A DNA stretch of 64,000 nt from Echinometra lucunter (Eukaryota > Echinodermata > Echinoidea > Camarodonta > Echinometridae), in contig CM057156.1 in the NCBI GenBank assembly GCA_029962745.1, positions 3,494,114 through 3,558,113 on the forward strand, given 5' to 3'. Below, one piece after another: positions 32,401 to 47,200 of the stretch (position 1 is its first letter; each line of letters opens with the position of its first letter). A program made the position numbers and the translations under genes. The notes under the pieces were generated by a model. That model was not told the DNA's origin. It did not search any database and worked only from the letters and a program-made list of their open reading frames with translations.

Positions 32401-35400
32401 CTCCCTCATCAATTCCTGAAACAAAAAGATAGGTTGTGGTAATTATTTCTTATGTATTTTATTGTTTTTCAATTTTCTTATGTATTTCTTTGTTTTTCGT
32501 CAAGCGTTTTATGTAAAGATTCAGATGCGTATGTGTGGGTGTGGGTGTGTGTGAATGTGGGTGTGTGTGTGGGTGTGTGAGGGTGCGTGTGTGTGTCTGT
32601 GTGGTAATTATTTACACTATTCGAAACAATGATGATAGTTACTAGAAAAGTATTTACATAAATTGGAAAAGCTCCTGATTTTGTCCATAAGGTTATACAC
32701 AGTCATATAGAGAAATAGCAAAATTTCAGTGACATGTGTTCGGTAAACGTAATCTGACACCCGCACGGTAGGTCCGATTGCCATAAATTTGGTATCAAAA
32801 TGTGCGGGAAGGATCAGAGAAAAAAGTCATGAAATTTCGTTTCGAAATATTGAGGCGTTCGGAAGTACCGACAAAAATTTGACAGGGGGGGGCCATCATG
32901 GCCCCCCCCCCCCCCCCCCCCGGGAGTATTAGGGTTAAGTTTATTGAAAGATACAAATTGTCCACTTTGTTTATCCTCAAACTCAGGTGATGAATTTCAT
33001 TACCTTTTTGAATGTCCTTTCTTCCAGAAGGAGAGAAACTTGTATATACCAAGACATATCAATAACATCAGGTCAAGTGCACTTAAAATATCTAAGTTAT
33101 TTAATTCTGCTGATACTTGCCAGCTTAAAAAAATAGCAAAATTTGCCAGAACTATCATGTTGCAATTCAACCAGTCTCCCAAGCCAAATATTGAGGACGA
33201 TGTGCCTAGTAACAAAAGTAATACCAATATAATTGTACGTACCCGTAGCGGTAGGATAATCAAACGGCCAGACAGGCTAGTCTTGTAAAACGTTTTAAAA
33301 TACAAACAAAAACAAAATCGAAGAAAAAAAATGAAATAAAACTATAAAAAAAAAATAGCTCAAGTATGATACTAGTTTTTGTCTATTTAATCTATACAAT
33401 CCATATTAAACTCTTAATGCTCTGTGTTATTTCATTCATGTACATTACATGTTGTATTTACTCTGTATTCTATATACTGTAGGCTGAATATTTTTATATA
33501 CTATTATGTTGACATCTATTATGCTTGTATATCTTTTGTAAATATGTTTTTATGTTTGTACTCTCATACCCCAAGAGGGGGTCGATAGAGTCAATAAATC
33601 TTATCTATCTATCTATCGTTATACCGTGAGTGCTTTCCTTTTTACAGGGGAATTCCCCTCTTGATCCAAGGAAGTTATTCACCTGGCAAACTACCAACAA
33701 GGTCGTAAATCCAGGAGGTAAGTTATATTGGTATATCTACCCATAATCATTTTAGCGCAAAAACGACCTTAAATGTATTGTGCTCAGAAAAGCCTTAAAC
33801 AAGTATTATGCATGTTAAAGCTCTTCTAATGAAAATCTAGTTGTGACACTCAAACTATTGTTTTGGAGTTACTGTTACCTTCATTCTTGATAGGTTTTGA
33901 AGAATTAATGAAGCATTTTATGGCAAATCTTTTTCCTTTTTCGATTTAAGAGAGAATGCCTTTTACATCACGTAATAACATATCTGAAATTAAGGGACAA
34001 AATATTTTATCTGTGAACTTTGGCTGAAATTAAGGGACAAAATATTTTATCTGTGAATTTTGGCTGAAATTAAGGGACAAAATATTTTATCTGTGAACTT
34101 CGGCTAAAATTAAGGGACAAAATATTTTATCTGTGAATTTTGGCATTGCTTGTTCAAATACACAATTCCTAATTTGCCTCCTTTGAACCCCTTCCATTCT
34201 TTCTTTCATCTCTTATTAATTTAATTTAATTGCATTCATACATGAACATTATGTAAATTGTTATAAGACTTTCAATATCACAATGTGTTGTTTATTCTGA
34301 AGGGATATATGAAGCAGGCTCCCCTCCACCCCCCCCCCAAAAAAAATAGATTACCATTGACTAAATTACCTTCGAACCATGGTAATATGATGGTATTTTC
34401 ATGGTTTTGATGGTAATTTTATCAAAATACCATAGTACCCATGGTACTTTTCTGCAGGGTTTGCACTCTTAAAATTTGTAGGATAAGATAAAATATTCTC
34501 AAAACTGAAATTAATCATACATAGACCCCCTTAATTATGTATTAATGTAACAAATTCATATTTTACTAAGTGAAAAAAAGGTCATCTTTCAATCTGTATC
34601 TCATTCTTTGAATATTGTATCACACAAGTCATTTCTTTAATTTCATTTAGATAATAATGCTTACCTCTCATTTATCAATTCCTCTGTGTTCGTGCCTTAC
34701 CAGATGTAACAAGTGAGATGCCATACTTCTCAGATCCAATTCTGATAGAACGCTATGCCTACACCGAGGCATTCAGCTATACATACTACCTGAGGCAAGG
34801 ACGACCTTCGTTCGCATACACCACCTTCATCACCAGTCTCTTGCAAGATGGCACTGTGCTTACCAAGAAAGTGTACGTTCTCAAAGTCCTCTCTCTCAAG
34901 TCCGACGCACGCTATACGACCCAACTGCTACCAGATTTTCAAACAAATGGCATTTAGCATTAGATATGAAAGTGTGAATAAGTAAAATTATCTTATTTAA
35001 AGTTCAGAAAAATGGTAGGAATACTAAAATCAAATTTTGGTTAACTGCAAGCCTTGTCGTCAGAGTAAAGGCCAAATTCGTAGCCGATCACAAGATTGCT
35101 ATGATGTCACTATAATTCTGGATTAAATTCGCTAACGTGAAGACATCCATACTAGTAAGAAATTATTAGTTCTTAATGAACAAATTTGCTTGTGTATGTT
35201 TTTTTCATAGATTGTTTGAGGTGTACATAAAGGCCTACACCACAGCCCTGCGTAATTTCACCAACCCATCCATCTGTGCAGCCTGTACTGCGTTCATGGA
35301 AATGCTTGGCAGGGATAGCCTGTCCCTTCGTACTGACCTTCAGACAGCTAGGACCATCGCTGACCATCTCAAGGGTCCGCTGACCAAGGCCAGCAGGTCA

Positions 35401-38400
35401 GGGGTCAAAGGTCAGCAAGGAGTCAGTCTGGAGAAGACAGTGAAAGAGAAGAAGGAGACAATAGAGAGAGACGTAGGTGAGTGAGATTACAGTCTAATCA
35501 TTTCATTCAAAGATTGGCTCAAAGCATGCTTTATCTCTTCTCTTTTATTCATCCTTCAATAGCAAAAGTACATGTAGCTCTAGACATGACTCAAGGGCGA
35601 CCTCTCACAACGTCCTTATAATCAAGTGTTTTTCAAGTATTTCTGCTTTCTTTTTCAGTTTCTAAACAGGATGTGTGCTGTAAATTGTATGTCCTTGACT
35701 CAAAAGACAGCACCAAGTTAGAATTTGATGACAGCTATGTGGAAACACATGTGTGTATATGTTTAAAGATAGTGCATACTTTTGGGAAATCTAAAAAAAG
35801 TAACTTTCATTATTTGAATTCATTGCCATATGATAAAGATTCTATCCTGAAACTATAATGATGTGAAGGATATATAAAAAACTTATTTAAGTGGGTTTAT
35901 TTTACAATAAAAATGTCAAAACTTAGTTTTCAGGTCCTCAAAAACAGCATTGATGTAGCATCACACAGTGTTTCCACACATGTAATGCTGTTACAGGAAT
36001 TATTGCAATAAACGCAATGAAGCGCTGTGAATGTTGTGCGGGGAGCCGTCATTGTTCAGGGTCATAGCGTAGAGCCGAGTATAACTGTCCTATCGCATTC
36101 CTTTCAGACATGTACACTAAAATTCACCAAGAATCATGAATGGAATATCACATGATCTCATAACATGGGTCTTTTATGCAAGGCAGACAGTGTGAAACTA
36201 TAATTGATCAGTTCCATGCCAAGTTTCTTTTTGCTACCAAAACTGTAAATGGGCTTTAACCCATTCGTGACAGAGGTCCACATTTTGTGGTTTGGCCTAA
36301 TATCTTTTGATGCAAAGCCCTAAAAATCATACCAAATACATGAGCAGAAAGAGCAAGATATTCTACACAAACTGTGCCAATTTTGGTTGCATCAATATTT
36401 GTTGTTTGATGCTGAAAATTTTTTAAAGGAAAATAAGCATTAAAATCCTTAAATTGGCAATGTGATAGAAAGTTTAAAATCACTGTTTTCCCCTGCAAAT
36501 TGGCAACTTTTTGACTTCTCATCATAATTTTTGTCAATTTATATTCATTTCAGATACATGACGTTTTATAAGAAAAATGTAGTAATAAAATAAAAATGTT
36601 GGTGTAGCTAATTTGAAGAATAAAAGCTGATCAAATTAGGCTTTAAATAATTCCTGTCACGAATGGGTTAATGTCATGTGGTTTTAGACATGGCAGTATA
36701 CAGTACCAGCGAGTGTATCAAAAATAAAGATTTATTTCATGTTATTTCTGTGTTGGAGCTTTGATATATCAATCAGGGAGCCTTTACAATTTGATGCATT
36801 GTTTTTTTTTATAATTGATAAGTTTTTTATTGATCCAATCATATTTTTACATTTAAAAGAAACAAACAAGAGATACAAAACATTTGCAATATATACCAAA
36901 ACTGATCAAAGAAAATAAAGCAATGAATGGATCTATAAAGTTATTAACGAAAAAAAAAACAACCTCGACATCAGCATTTATCTAACTAAAAAAGCAAATG
37001 GTGATTGAAATACGGGTAAAACATAATAATTATAATTAAAAAAAGAATTCTTCAACATTTCAGCTTCTACTAACCTGTTCAAACAGGATTATCTCAAATG
37101 TCAAAAATTGAACCCCATTTTGTTTCATGCATGTCTATTTTATTGCGATCAGCAATATATTTTTCAACAGTATGAAAATATCTTACATATTGTGGAAAAT
37201 GATGAACGGAAGGTACAGGTCCTATGTTTCTGCATCTAGAAATATAGTGTTTCCCTAGCAAAAGCAAGAAGTTGATAATGGAAACGTCTCTTGACTTGAC
37301 ACGCTCTGTCAACGTGAACAGAATATTTTTATTTGATAAAATGGAAGGGAAAGAGAGCCCCGGAAAGGCTGTACTTACCCCAAACCAAACCTGTTCAATA
37401 ACCTTACATTTGGTGCATTGTTCATTTTCTTAGTCAACCTGATGATGTCTTGTGTGAAAGGCAGTGATATCTGTGCCAAATCTGTCTTGACGAAGCTGGA
37501 AGGTGCTATCATCAGCCATATTGACCAGCAGAAGATTGATAGGTTAGTCAAAGACTCCTTGGCCCAGATTCATGACAGAGGTTTATTTTCAAACCATGGT
37601 CTAAAACATGGTTTAAAGCTCAGTCCTGGATTGTAAAATAATGTGAGTTAACCTAGATAAGCATATATAAGCGCATTACTCTCTGGCCATTGGACAAGAA
37701 GACATGCGCATACTACACCTATGAAGGTTTAAATCATGGTTTGAATTCAAACCAGGGTTTAGATTTAAATCACTATCGTAAATGCAGGCCATTTATATCA
37801 AGATTATCACTTATTCCCGTAATGATTAGATAATGCATGGATTTTGACCATTTTAACTGGATAAGTGAATAAATGTAAAATTTGGAAGGAAAATTTATTT
37901 ATAAAAGTAAAAAAAAAAAAAAGAAAATATCAATTAGCGTTAGGAATGGTCTTTTTTCAAACACTTCACGCAATTTATCATAATTAGCTTCACTCATAAT
38001 ATTTAGGGGAGCATTTCATGAAGTGTCTTGCCAGTGATTTTTACTGACAAATTTGCTCTCAGCCAATAAGATGTAAGGATTTCAGTAGCTTATAACAGTT
38101 GTCAGTAAAAATCACTGACAAGACACTTCATGGAACCTCCCCCAGGTTCCTGCACATGCCCTACATCTTCCAAAAGAAATATATCTGAAGAATTCAGTGC
38201 TGAAAATCGAATCTTAGATTTTGAATTCCAGTGCGTTTGATTCGGTTGGCCATTACATCTCTAGAAATAATGCACATATTTAAATTACAACATTTGCATT
38301 GATAAAAGAGGCTGGCTGAGTAGAAGATTTTATTTTGGGGAAATTCACTCCATGTCATTATTGTCATTGTTATCAGGGTGAGCTGGAAGGCTGCTGAAGA

Positions 38401-41188
38401 ATGGAATCTAGCAGTGATGTTCTGTCGTTTACATGGTATTGTCTTGACAACAGTCTTTCCTATGGAATGCACCAGGGCAGACAACTGGTTGTTGTTCATT
38501 TGTTTTGTCCAGACACACCAGTACCCAAAACAACAGGTATTATTTGACATGACTTAAAGTGATTACACAATGGTAAAAATTTTGTTGATATATGATCGAG
38601 AATAGAATTCTAAGAAGAATAGCATTAAAGATTTCATGATTTTCAATTGAAATCAGTGCATTTTGGATAATTTTCTAATAAAAAGTCAAGAGTTGACAAA
38701 AAAATTTGAGTATGAGGTACCCAGCTTCGCGCATTGCAGTTGTGCTGCGCGCTAGACTGTACAATGTGTATTATACCTTGCGCGCATTTTGCTAGAAGTG
38801 CGCGACAAGGTACCCCCTTTGACGTCATTTTGACGTAAAAGTGGGTACCCAGTTGAAACTGGGTCACAGCTGAGGGGTCAAAAATATCCTGAAATCTCAC
38901 CACATTTGGGGGTTTCCTTGGCAACACGACTTTTTAAAAAACTTTAGGCAGATGATTTTTTGCTAATAAAATCATGCTCTTTTAAACGGACTAACATTGT
39001 TTCAGCATTGGGTACCCCCTTTAAGGCTCCCCGAGACTTAGTGCATGATGACTTGTGATAATGATTCTGAAAAATTCCAAGCACTTTTAGCTTTTTTTCC
39101 AAAGGGCATCACAATGACAGGACACTATAATCTACAAAGAATGTCTAATTATAGCTTAAAGTTCGTAAAAGGATTAGTTTCAGTATGGCTTTTGAATTGA
39201 GAAAGACATGACGTGTGCCATGAATTTTTGTTGCTGTATTGGCCCATAGCAGTACTACTGTGTTTTTAAAAGTGTAAGTTAATCAGCTTTCTTCCTCAGA
39301 TTGGCACCAATTAATTTTATTTCTCCTCCTACATAGTTTAAAAAAAAGATTTATATAACAGGATCCAAAGCGAAGTGAAAATTGCAAAATTTGATTGATA
39401 AAATTTGCCAGTGTGAACATGAAAGTAGTGGTTTCATAATTTTCACTGCACTGCCAATTTAGAGAGTTTAATGATTAGTCACAACAGAATCACTCATATT
39501 CAAGAACAGCAAAACATAATATATTGAAAATGAATCATAATTACTCAGTGCATTTTTCTCTTTCTGCTCATGAATGTTTAATTCCCAGCATTCTGAATCA
39601 AAAGATCCTGCAGAAGAGCCACTAAAAGGAGAGATGAATAAAATATGTCATTTGATATGCAATGGCCATGAAAATATCAAATGTAAAGAGGAATATTTAT
39701 TTGTAATACATTCTTATGTTTTGTGCCTCAACCAGGTCCTTGACCTTGTGAAGTCCTTCAGGAGTAGCACCATCAAGGAGCACATGAGTCACGCCCTCTC
39801 TCACCTCCAGTATGGCCCCGCCCCTTCTCAGGATACTGACCCAACATCACAGGGAGGTGGGGCTAATGTCAAATCCAAGATGCCAATCAAAGACTATAGG
39901 ACCGCCTACTACAGTAAGATGGGTTTCCTTCATGACGGAGCAGGTATTAGGCATAACAATTCCTACTTCAAATTTATCTCAGCACCCTATCTTAAAGAAG
40001 AAGAATATTCATGTAGTTTATCGGTGTATTTCTTGTTTTCATTATAAAATTGTGTGAACCAGCATAATATTGAAATAAAAACTTTACCAACAGTGAGGAT
40101 TGTCAAGCAATGTAGATATTCTGTTAGAGGTGTCTTTATAAATAACTTGTGTGAAATAAGTTAGAAGGTATTGAATCTCAAATGTTATGTAAGTACATGT
40201 ATATTCATTATTCCAGATAAACAATTCATTTCTCCTATAAGTGAATGCCCGTCTACAATATAACTATCTAATCATTTCTCTAGAAGGAATTCACTTTTTT
40301 GTAACCTCTTTTCATCTCACCTTTCTTGTAGACACAGCACCTGAAACGAGTGATACAGAAAATGAAGAAGACAAGGCTGGAAGTAGACTACAAGCATCTC
40401 ATGATGAAATATCTACAACCGACACAGATACTGTTGAAGGTATCTATTCAATTTTGTTACAAATTTCCATAGTTTCCGAGATAGGATTTACAGCTGTAGA
40501 TTCCTGTGGTTTATTCCTGAACAAGAAGCTTCTACAGTACATGCTTTCTTTTAAGTCAGATAAAACCAGAGATGCTTAATAACTGAATTTGTCCGATGAA
40601 ATGTGTGCTCTGATACTGAAGGTCCCTGTGTTAATTTGCATTCTTGAAGCCATCTGTCATTGGGAGAAAGATACGTCATGTGATAATCATGCAGTCTTTG
40701 TGTGATGTGCATAGTAAACTGGTGGTCATTACATGTATGTCATTATACATCAGCATGTGTATACATCAATTTGACAATGTTCACATGCTTGATGTTGCAA
40801 AATGTGTAATATGTTATCCAGTATGGTGTATGAATAGGAAACTTCACAGTTTAAAATAATTCATGTTTTGGGGAATCAGAATATTGCAGAACTATTCTCA
40901 ACTATTCCCCCGTTTTCATCCTCTATTCAGATTTAGAGCTAGAAGATGTCTCCCATGAGTTGTTTGAGATAATCTTCAAGTGTGGGAACCATTCCGTACC
41001 ATGGAAAGCCTTCCTCTCTCATTCCATCCTCCTGCAGCAACCAGTGTTGGCTATCATCGCTGCTTGCCATCAGGTAATGATGATGAGGATGATGGTGGTG
41101 ATGATGACGATGATGTAGATGCTGATGTTGATGATGTAGATGGTGGTGTTGATGATGGTGATGGTGGTGTTGATGATGGTGATGGTGG

Positions 41189-41222
<34 letters not shown>

Positions 41223-44200
41223 AATGGCAATAATGCTCTTGATAATGATGGAGGTGATCATGATGATGATATTTTTCAAATTGATTGTGAAATAAATTAT
41301 ATTTTTCAATGATTTTTTCTTTAGGTGAAAATGGTGGTAATTATTCTTTAAGTAGATATATTTTACCAGGGAGAAAGTATCTCTACATAAATAAAAGGAG
41401 TGTTTGGCTAAATGATGTATTAATTGCATGTCATTAAACAATCCTTACATGCTAATTACCAGTCCCTAAAGCTCCATTGTCTGGATCCATTAGAGGGTCT
41501 ACCTAAGCACCTCTGCATATTCATGATCAAAAATGAGTAATTCATTTTTGTAAGATGCTTCCAACTAGTAGCGTACGTTTGTTTTGTACACGGTATGAAA
41601 CATTACGCCCATCAGCTTAGCACATGCACAATAAATCAAAGTATCACAACTGACACGCGCAATAGATACGAATACTGCAACAGTGTTATGGATATCATGA
41701 TGATAACGGGTGCTTATCAGCCCTTTCATATGATCCGAAAGAGGTGGAGCCTAATGCCATTCGCGTAATGATTTTCGCGCATGCTGCTTTTCATCTAGTA
41801 AATTGATTAAAGACATTGGTTAACATTGTTATGATTTTTTAAAAATCTTGTTTTGTTACTTGAAAATGGGATAAACATAAGGGTTATAGTGTAAAAATAC
41901 CAGTCTGAAAGTTTCAAAGTATAATATCCACAGGAAGTATTTTTAAATATCAAAAATTTGAACCAATGTTTGAAAACTATACGAGGGTCGGTTGCACAGA
42001 ATAGACATAAGGAGTGCGCATGCGCGTATGACTCACCTTACCGTACCGTGTGTATTGGCAAATCACGCGGCGGGAGGCACATAACGGCATTTTCAAATTC
42101 AAGCAAAGTGGTCCTCTTAGTGATTGTCTCGTGAGACGAAGGATAATAAAATCGCCGTTTGCGTCTAACTTACACTTTTTCATTCCAAATTATGGTTGGT
42201 TTCAGGGTTTTTGAGTACAAATACAAGTACTCATACACATGTTTCATCTTAGTTTGAGAATTTTTTAAATCAGCTACTCACAAAGTTAGCCAATGCCTTT
42301 AATACTTCTGTGCTAATTAATTACCAGGGTTCCAATATCTTAGACTGTCTGTGTTCCTGGCTCTACACTTCCTTCTCTGATGATCCCAGTCTTGAAGAGA
42401 TCGTTGGCCCAAGCTCACTTCTCAAGAACCATTCCTGGAATCTTGAGGAGCTTCGGAATCTCATAGACATTGCCATGGCAACAGACAGGGTTACACTCCT
42501 GTCAAAGGGATTCTATATTTTTGACAATGTGAGTAATGTTGTTCTTCCTGAAACTGTGTTTTCATTTTTATGGCATAATGTATCATAGATACAGACCACG
42601 TCAGGAATCCAATCAAATGAGATTGCAAAAGTATTTATTATAGTGCCTTCTCTTCTGCAGTTATGTGTACTTCACAATACTTCACAAGTAGTGCAGGTGA
42701 ACCTCATTATAACAAACTCCTCGGGACCAAGGAAATGACCTCTTTATATCGAAACCTTGTTGTATCAGGGCTAAAAAAAAAAATTGAAATGCAAAGAAGT
42801 GAGAGTGAGAGTTTGTTTATAACGAGATTCAACTGTCGGCCACTTAAACACTAATAATCCAATTCAGAAGAACAGTGGAGTCATTTCTTTTTTCACTTTG
42901 TGATAATGCTACCAAATGCCATGTTCTTCCAGAATCATGTCATTATTTTTTGTTTACATACCTACCAAGCTCTTTTTAAATCTTTAAAATTTTCTCTGAA
43001 TTTTCTTTAACCTATTCGTGACATAGGTCCACATTTTGTGGTTTGGCCTAATATCTTTTGATGCAAAGCCCTAAAAATCATACCAAATACATGAGCAGAA
43101 AGAGCAAAAAATTCTACACAAACTGTGCCCATTTTGGTTGCGTCAATATTCGATGTTTGATGCTGAAAATTTTTTAAAGGAAAATAAGCATTAAAATCCT
43201 TAAATTAGCAATGTGATAGAAAGTTTAAAATCACAGTTTTTCCCTACAAATTGGCAACTTTTTGACTTCTCATCATAATTTCTGTCAATTTATATTCATT
43301 TCAGATACATGACGTTTTATAAGAAAAATGTAGCAATAAAGTAAAAATGTTGGTGTTGCCAATTTGAAGAATAAAAGCTGATCAAATTAGGCTTTAAATA
43401 ATTCCTGTCACGAATGGGTTAAATTTCCTGTTTCTTATGATTTTGTCCGTATAAAACAGAAAGGTGTTCTAAACTCCTTCCTTGCTTTCTGTGGAGACTT
43501 CCTGGTCCAAAGGGATCGAAACCAGTGCAAGAACGATCTGGAATCTTTTCACGAAGCCATCCTCACAGTAAGTTCTATTTCAGGAATTTTGTAGCCTTGT
43601 TGTATTAAAATGAATTCAAGTATATGTTTGTAGATGTTGAAATATGAATATTACATTGATCCATAAATGCACCTAAATGTATATTCTTCAAGTGCGCAAT
43701 CAAAATGCATATTCTTTTACAGTTAAAGGAGAATCCAACCCAGGCATCAATGTGCTCTTAGTGAATAAAGATGACCAAGAAGAGTAAACAGTGAAAGTTT
43801 GAGCAAAATCGGACAATTTGTTCAAGAGTTATGAATTTTGAAAGTTTCAGTAAATCCCTATTACGGGGATCCTTGAGTTGGCAACTTTGCCTGCATCTGT
43901 GATGTCATCGTGGACAACTCTCTATTCATTTTGTGCTTAAATCTTCAAAAAAATTGATTTTTATGAAATTTCAAGTCAGGAATCAACATAATTCTTTCCA
44001 AAATGCCTGCAGAATTGATGCAGCCATGTCATACTCAAACAATAAATCAAACAAATTTCTATTTATCTTGAAAATGAAGAAAATGTGAAATTCTGTGTAC
44101 AAAATGAATGGAGAGTTGTCCACGATGACATCACAGATGCTGGTTGAGTTGCCAACTCAAGGATCCCCATAAAAAGGATTTATTTAAACTTTCAAAATTC

Positions 44201-47200
44201 ATAACTCTTGAATAGATTGTCAGATTTTGCTCAAGCTTTCACTGTTTACCCTTCTTGTTCTTCTTCATTCACTGGAAGCACATTGGTGTCTGGGTTGCAT
44301 TCTCCTTTAATATCCACCCACTCTGACTTATGAGATATGCAGATACATGGTTCTTAAAAGACATATTTCATGATGGTATGTTTGTTGGTTTGAACTCATC
44401 AACATGACCAGCTTGCTGATACAGAAGAAAACAAAAACATTAAGAAAGCAGCCATTGATATATGTTGATAGACTGAGCACATTATTAAAAGTATAATAGC
44501 ATGTTTTCATGCAAAGACTGATAAGCTTGTTTTTCTACCTTCACCATAGTGTCGACGTCGTAGCAGCATGAGGAACCAACCCGATCCCGGCCCGAGCAGA
44601 CCAAGGATCGGTCATCTGGAATGGTTTCAGGAGACAGCCAATCACATGGCTCGTAACTTGTTACTCTCATGCACCAGCCAATGGCAGACAGGCTTTCTAC
44701 TGGAAGTCTTCACAGCTGTTAATTTCTCCCGTACTGTAGATTCAAATGGTGAAGCTGCAGTTTTTTTAGTGATACTTGTTTTTCTTAAGAATGGGTGATA
44801 TATGGCCTATGGGTGCTATCAAAGGATGATAGGGATTCCAAAAATGATTAAACTGCTTTACCTTACTATTTATTAGTAATTATTAAATACATAGTAAGAC
44901 AGAGAGATATAAATAATGGTGATATTCACAGTATTGATGTAGTTTATGTTGTATGATCAAAGGTAGGAAGTATTTAGTTTGTCTTTCGGTGTGTTATCTG
45001 GTTGAACAGTGCCAACTTAAAAAGAACTGCATGTTATGAGAAGGCAATGTGGCTCAGTGGTAGAGCAGTGGTCTCGTAACTGGGAGTACCCGGGTTCGAA
45101 ACCAAGTGGATGCGCTAATGCCCTTTCGTAAGGTATTAATCCTCATTACCAAGTCCTTTGGAGTGGACTTAGAGCCGTCAATCCCCTGGTTGCTTACTAA
45201 CAAGTATACATATGCTTTCTTAGTGCTCGGGTAAAATAACCAACCATTTAACCATTCAACCATTTATTTTGGTTTTTGCATTTTTTCCTTCTTCATATAC
45301 CTTGTACTTGGTCATCATACAAATTTCTTATTCTGTGTGTCTGTATGTATGTAGATCCAGACTACAGCAGCCTGTATTGTCTTCATAAGGCCCTTCAAGG
45401 AACTGGTCTTGAACTATCAATAGCTTGTATGCTGGATTCTCCTGAAGGCATGGTCAGTGAATGCAGGACATTACTGGACAGGCTGCAGTCAGTGGAAAAG
45501 TTTGACCAGGCCAAAGAGTTTTCTGCAGCTGCTAGACTCTCTACTGACCATGTGGTTATACAACAGGTCAGTGTAAAATGATCGCAGTCTTTGAAAGTTC
45601 CATTATTTTACGATGATGATGACAGGAGTTGGTGTTCATCTAGAAAACATAAAAACCTAAGCAAATCCTAAATAGCAGTCACTAAATTTCCTGTATGAAT
45701 CAGAAACTTAGGATTAGCACCAAATATGTAGCACTCCAAGAATTTCATCATGCCAGTTTATACCCATTTATTGCATCAACAGAAAAATGTAAAACACCTT
45801 GTTAAACTCATACGTTTCTTATAATATTCCAAGAATCTCTTTTTTCAGAGATTGTATTTTTTTCCCTACGGATCTTTACGAATTTTTCTTTCAAGTAGCA
45901 CTTTTATTGTGAAATTTATTCTAATACACTGTATCCTACAGATCCTGAATGACCTCAGACAGGTCATGAGGTCAGAGGTCGGAAACTCAGAGGCTGGACG
46001 CATTGCATTCTGGGTCAAATGCAATGAAAGGCTGGCTAAAGCTAAGGTTGAGTATCAGACAGCTGCTGAATTCTTTCAGGTATATTTCATCTCTCCCCTC
46101 CATTTATTTGTTATTACAAGTATCTGTGCTCATCAGTTTATGAATGTACAACAAATGTTATGGCTTTGATTTCTCAATGGTTCATATCATCACGCATTAG
46201 TCAAACATCTTCATCCGTACACCTAACTTTATTACTAAGACTAACCTTAACCACAACCCTAAACATGAAGACAGCCTTGACCCCACCACTAGATCTGTGC
46301 CCAAATAAAGTCCAGACCATGTGTCGCAGGAGTGTATGTCAGATCACCCATTTTCCTGAATAGATTACTTTCCATGACAACCATTTTGCAACTTTGTTTT
46401 CGTTTTAATTCATTTGTAGTTTTAATGGTTTGTTTGTTTGTTTGTTTTTATCAGACACAATCAGAAGAAAAGGAATTGACATGTGATAAGCAGGCCAGAG
46501 AGAGGGCCATCTTACTAGACTTAGCCTACCAGTGGTTATCACATCCAAAATGTACAGCAAGTAGGAGTTCTTTACAGGCATTGGAACAGAAGGTCTGGCT
46601 ATGGAGGCTAAAAGCTCAGGTTGACAAAGTGGGTATTATCTCATCCTTTATTTCAAGAGAATGTAATCATTACGAACATCACGCTTCCTAGTTGAAAATA
46701 ATTTTATGAATATGCTCTATGGGAGAAAATAGTAAAAGATTCTTGTATGAAAATGAAAGTGGTTTAGACCCTGTTTACACTGCGCAGCTGGCTGTGGCCC
46801 AAGCTCGATTTAAACGCATGTAAATAGGATGGGGGGGGGGGGGCAATTACGAGGACAATTTGGACCAACTCTCGAGATAGTCTCGACATTGACCAATTCT
46901 CCAATGACATCACTTCTACGGCAAAACGTGGAAAGGATTTGTTTACATGTAGAGCGCTCCTACAGAAACGTAAAGATGATGTTGACTTGGCCGCAGCCGC
47001 ATTCCTGGTGTAAACACAGGGTTGAGCTGCACAATTCTAGTGGGCTCGGCCGAGTAAACATGTCATAGAGAATCATTACCTCTTGAAAATATCTTCACTA
47101 AATTGTTCACTCTGAATATAAGATTAAGACACAAAGAGTAGTGCTTTGTGGTGCACCGTAGTAGTGCTGTATGCTGCATAGAAAGTATGAAAAGTATTAC

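Noticed and set aside
40980..41312. Asp-rich open frame
   Set aside because: It is exon e14 in the wrong frame followed by a GAT microsatellite.
45043..45115. Functional tRNA gene
   Set aside because: Only the A and B boxes are clear; the sequence continues into a SINE body shared with 11,318-11,470, and a complete cloverleaf is not evident.
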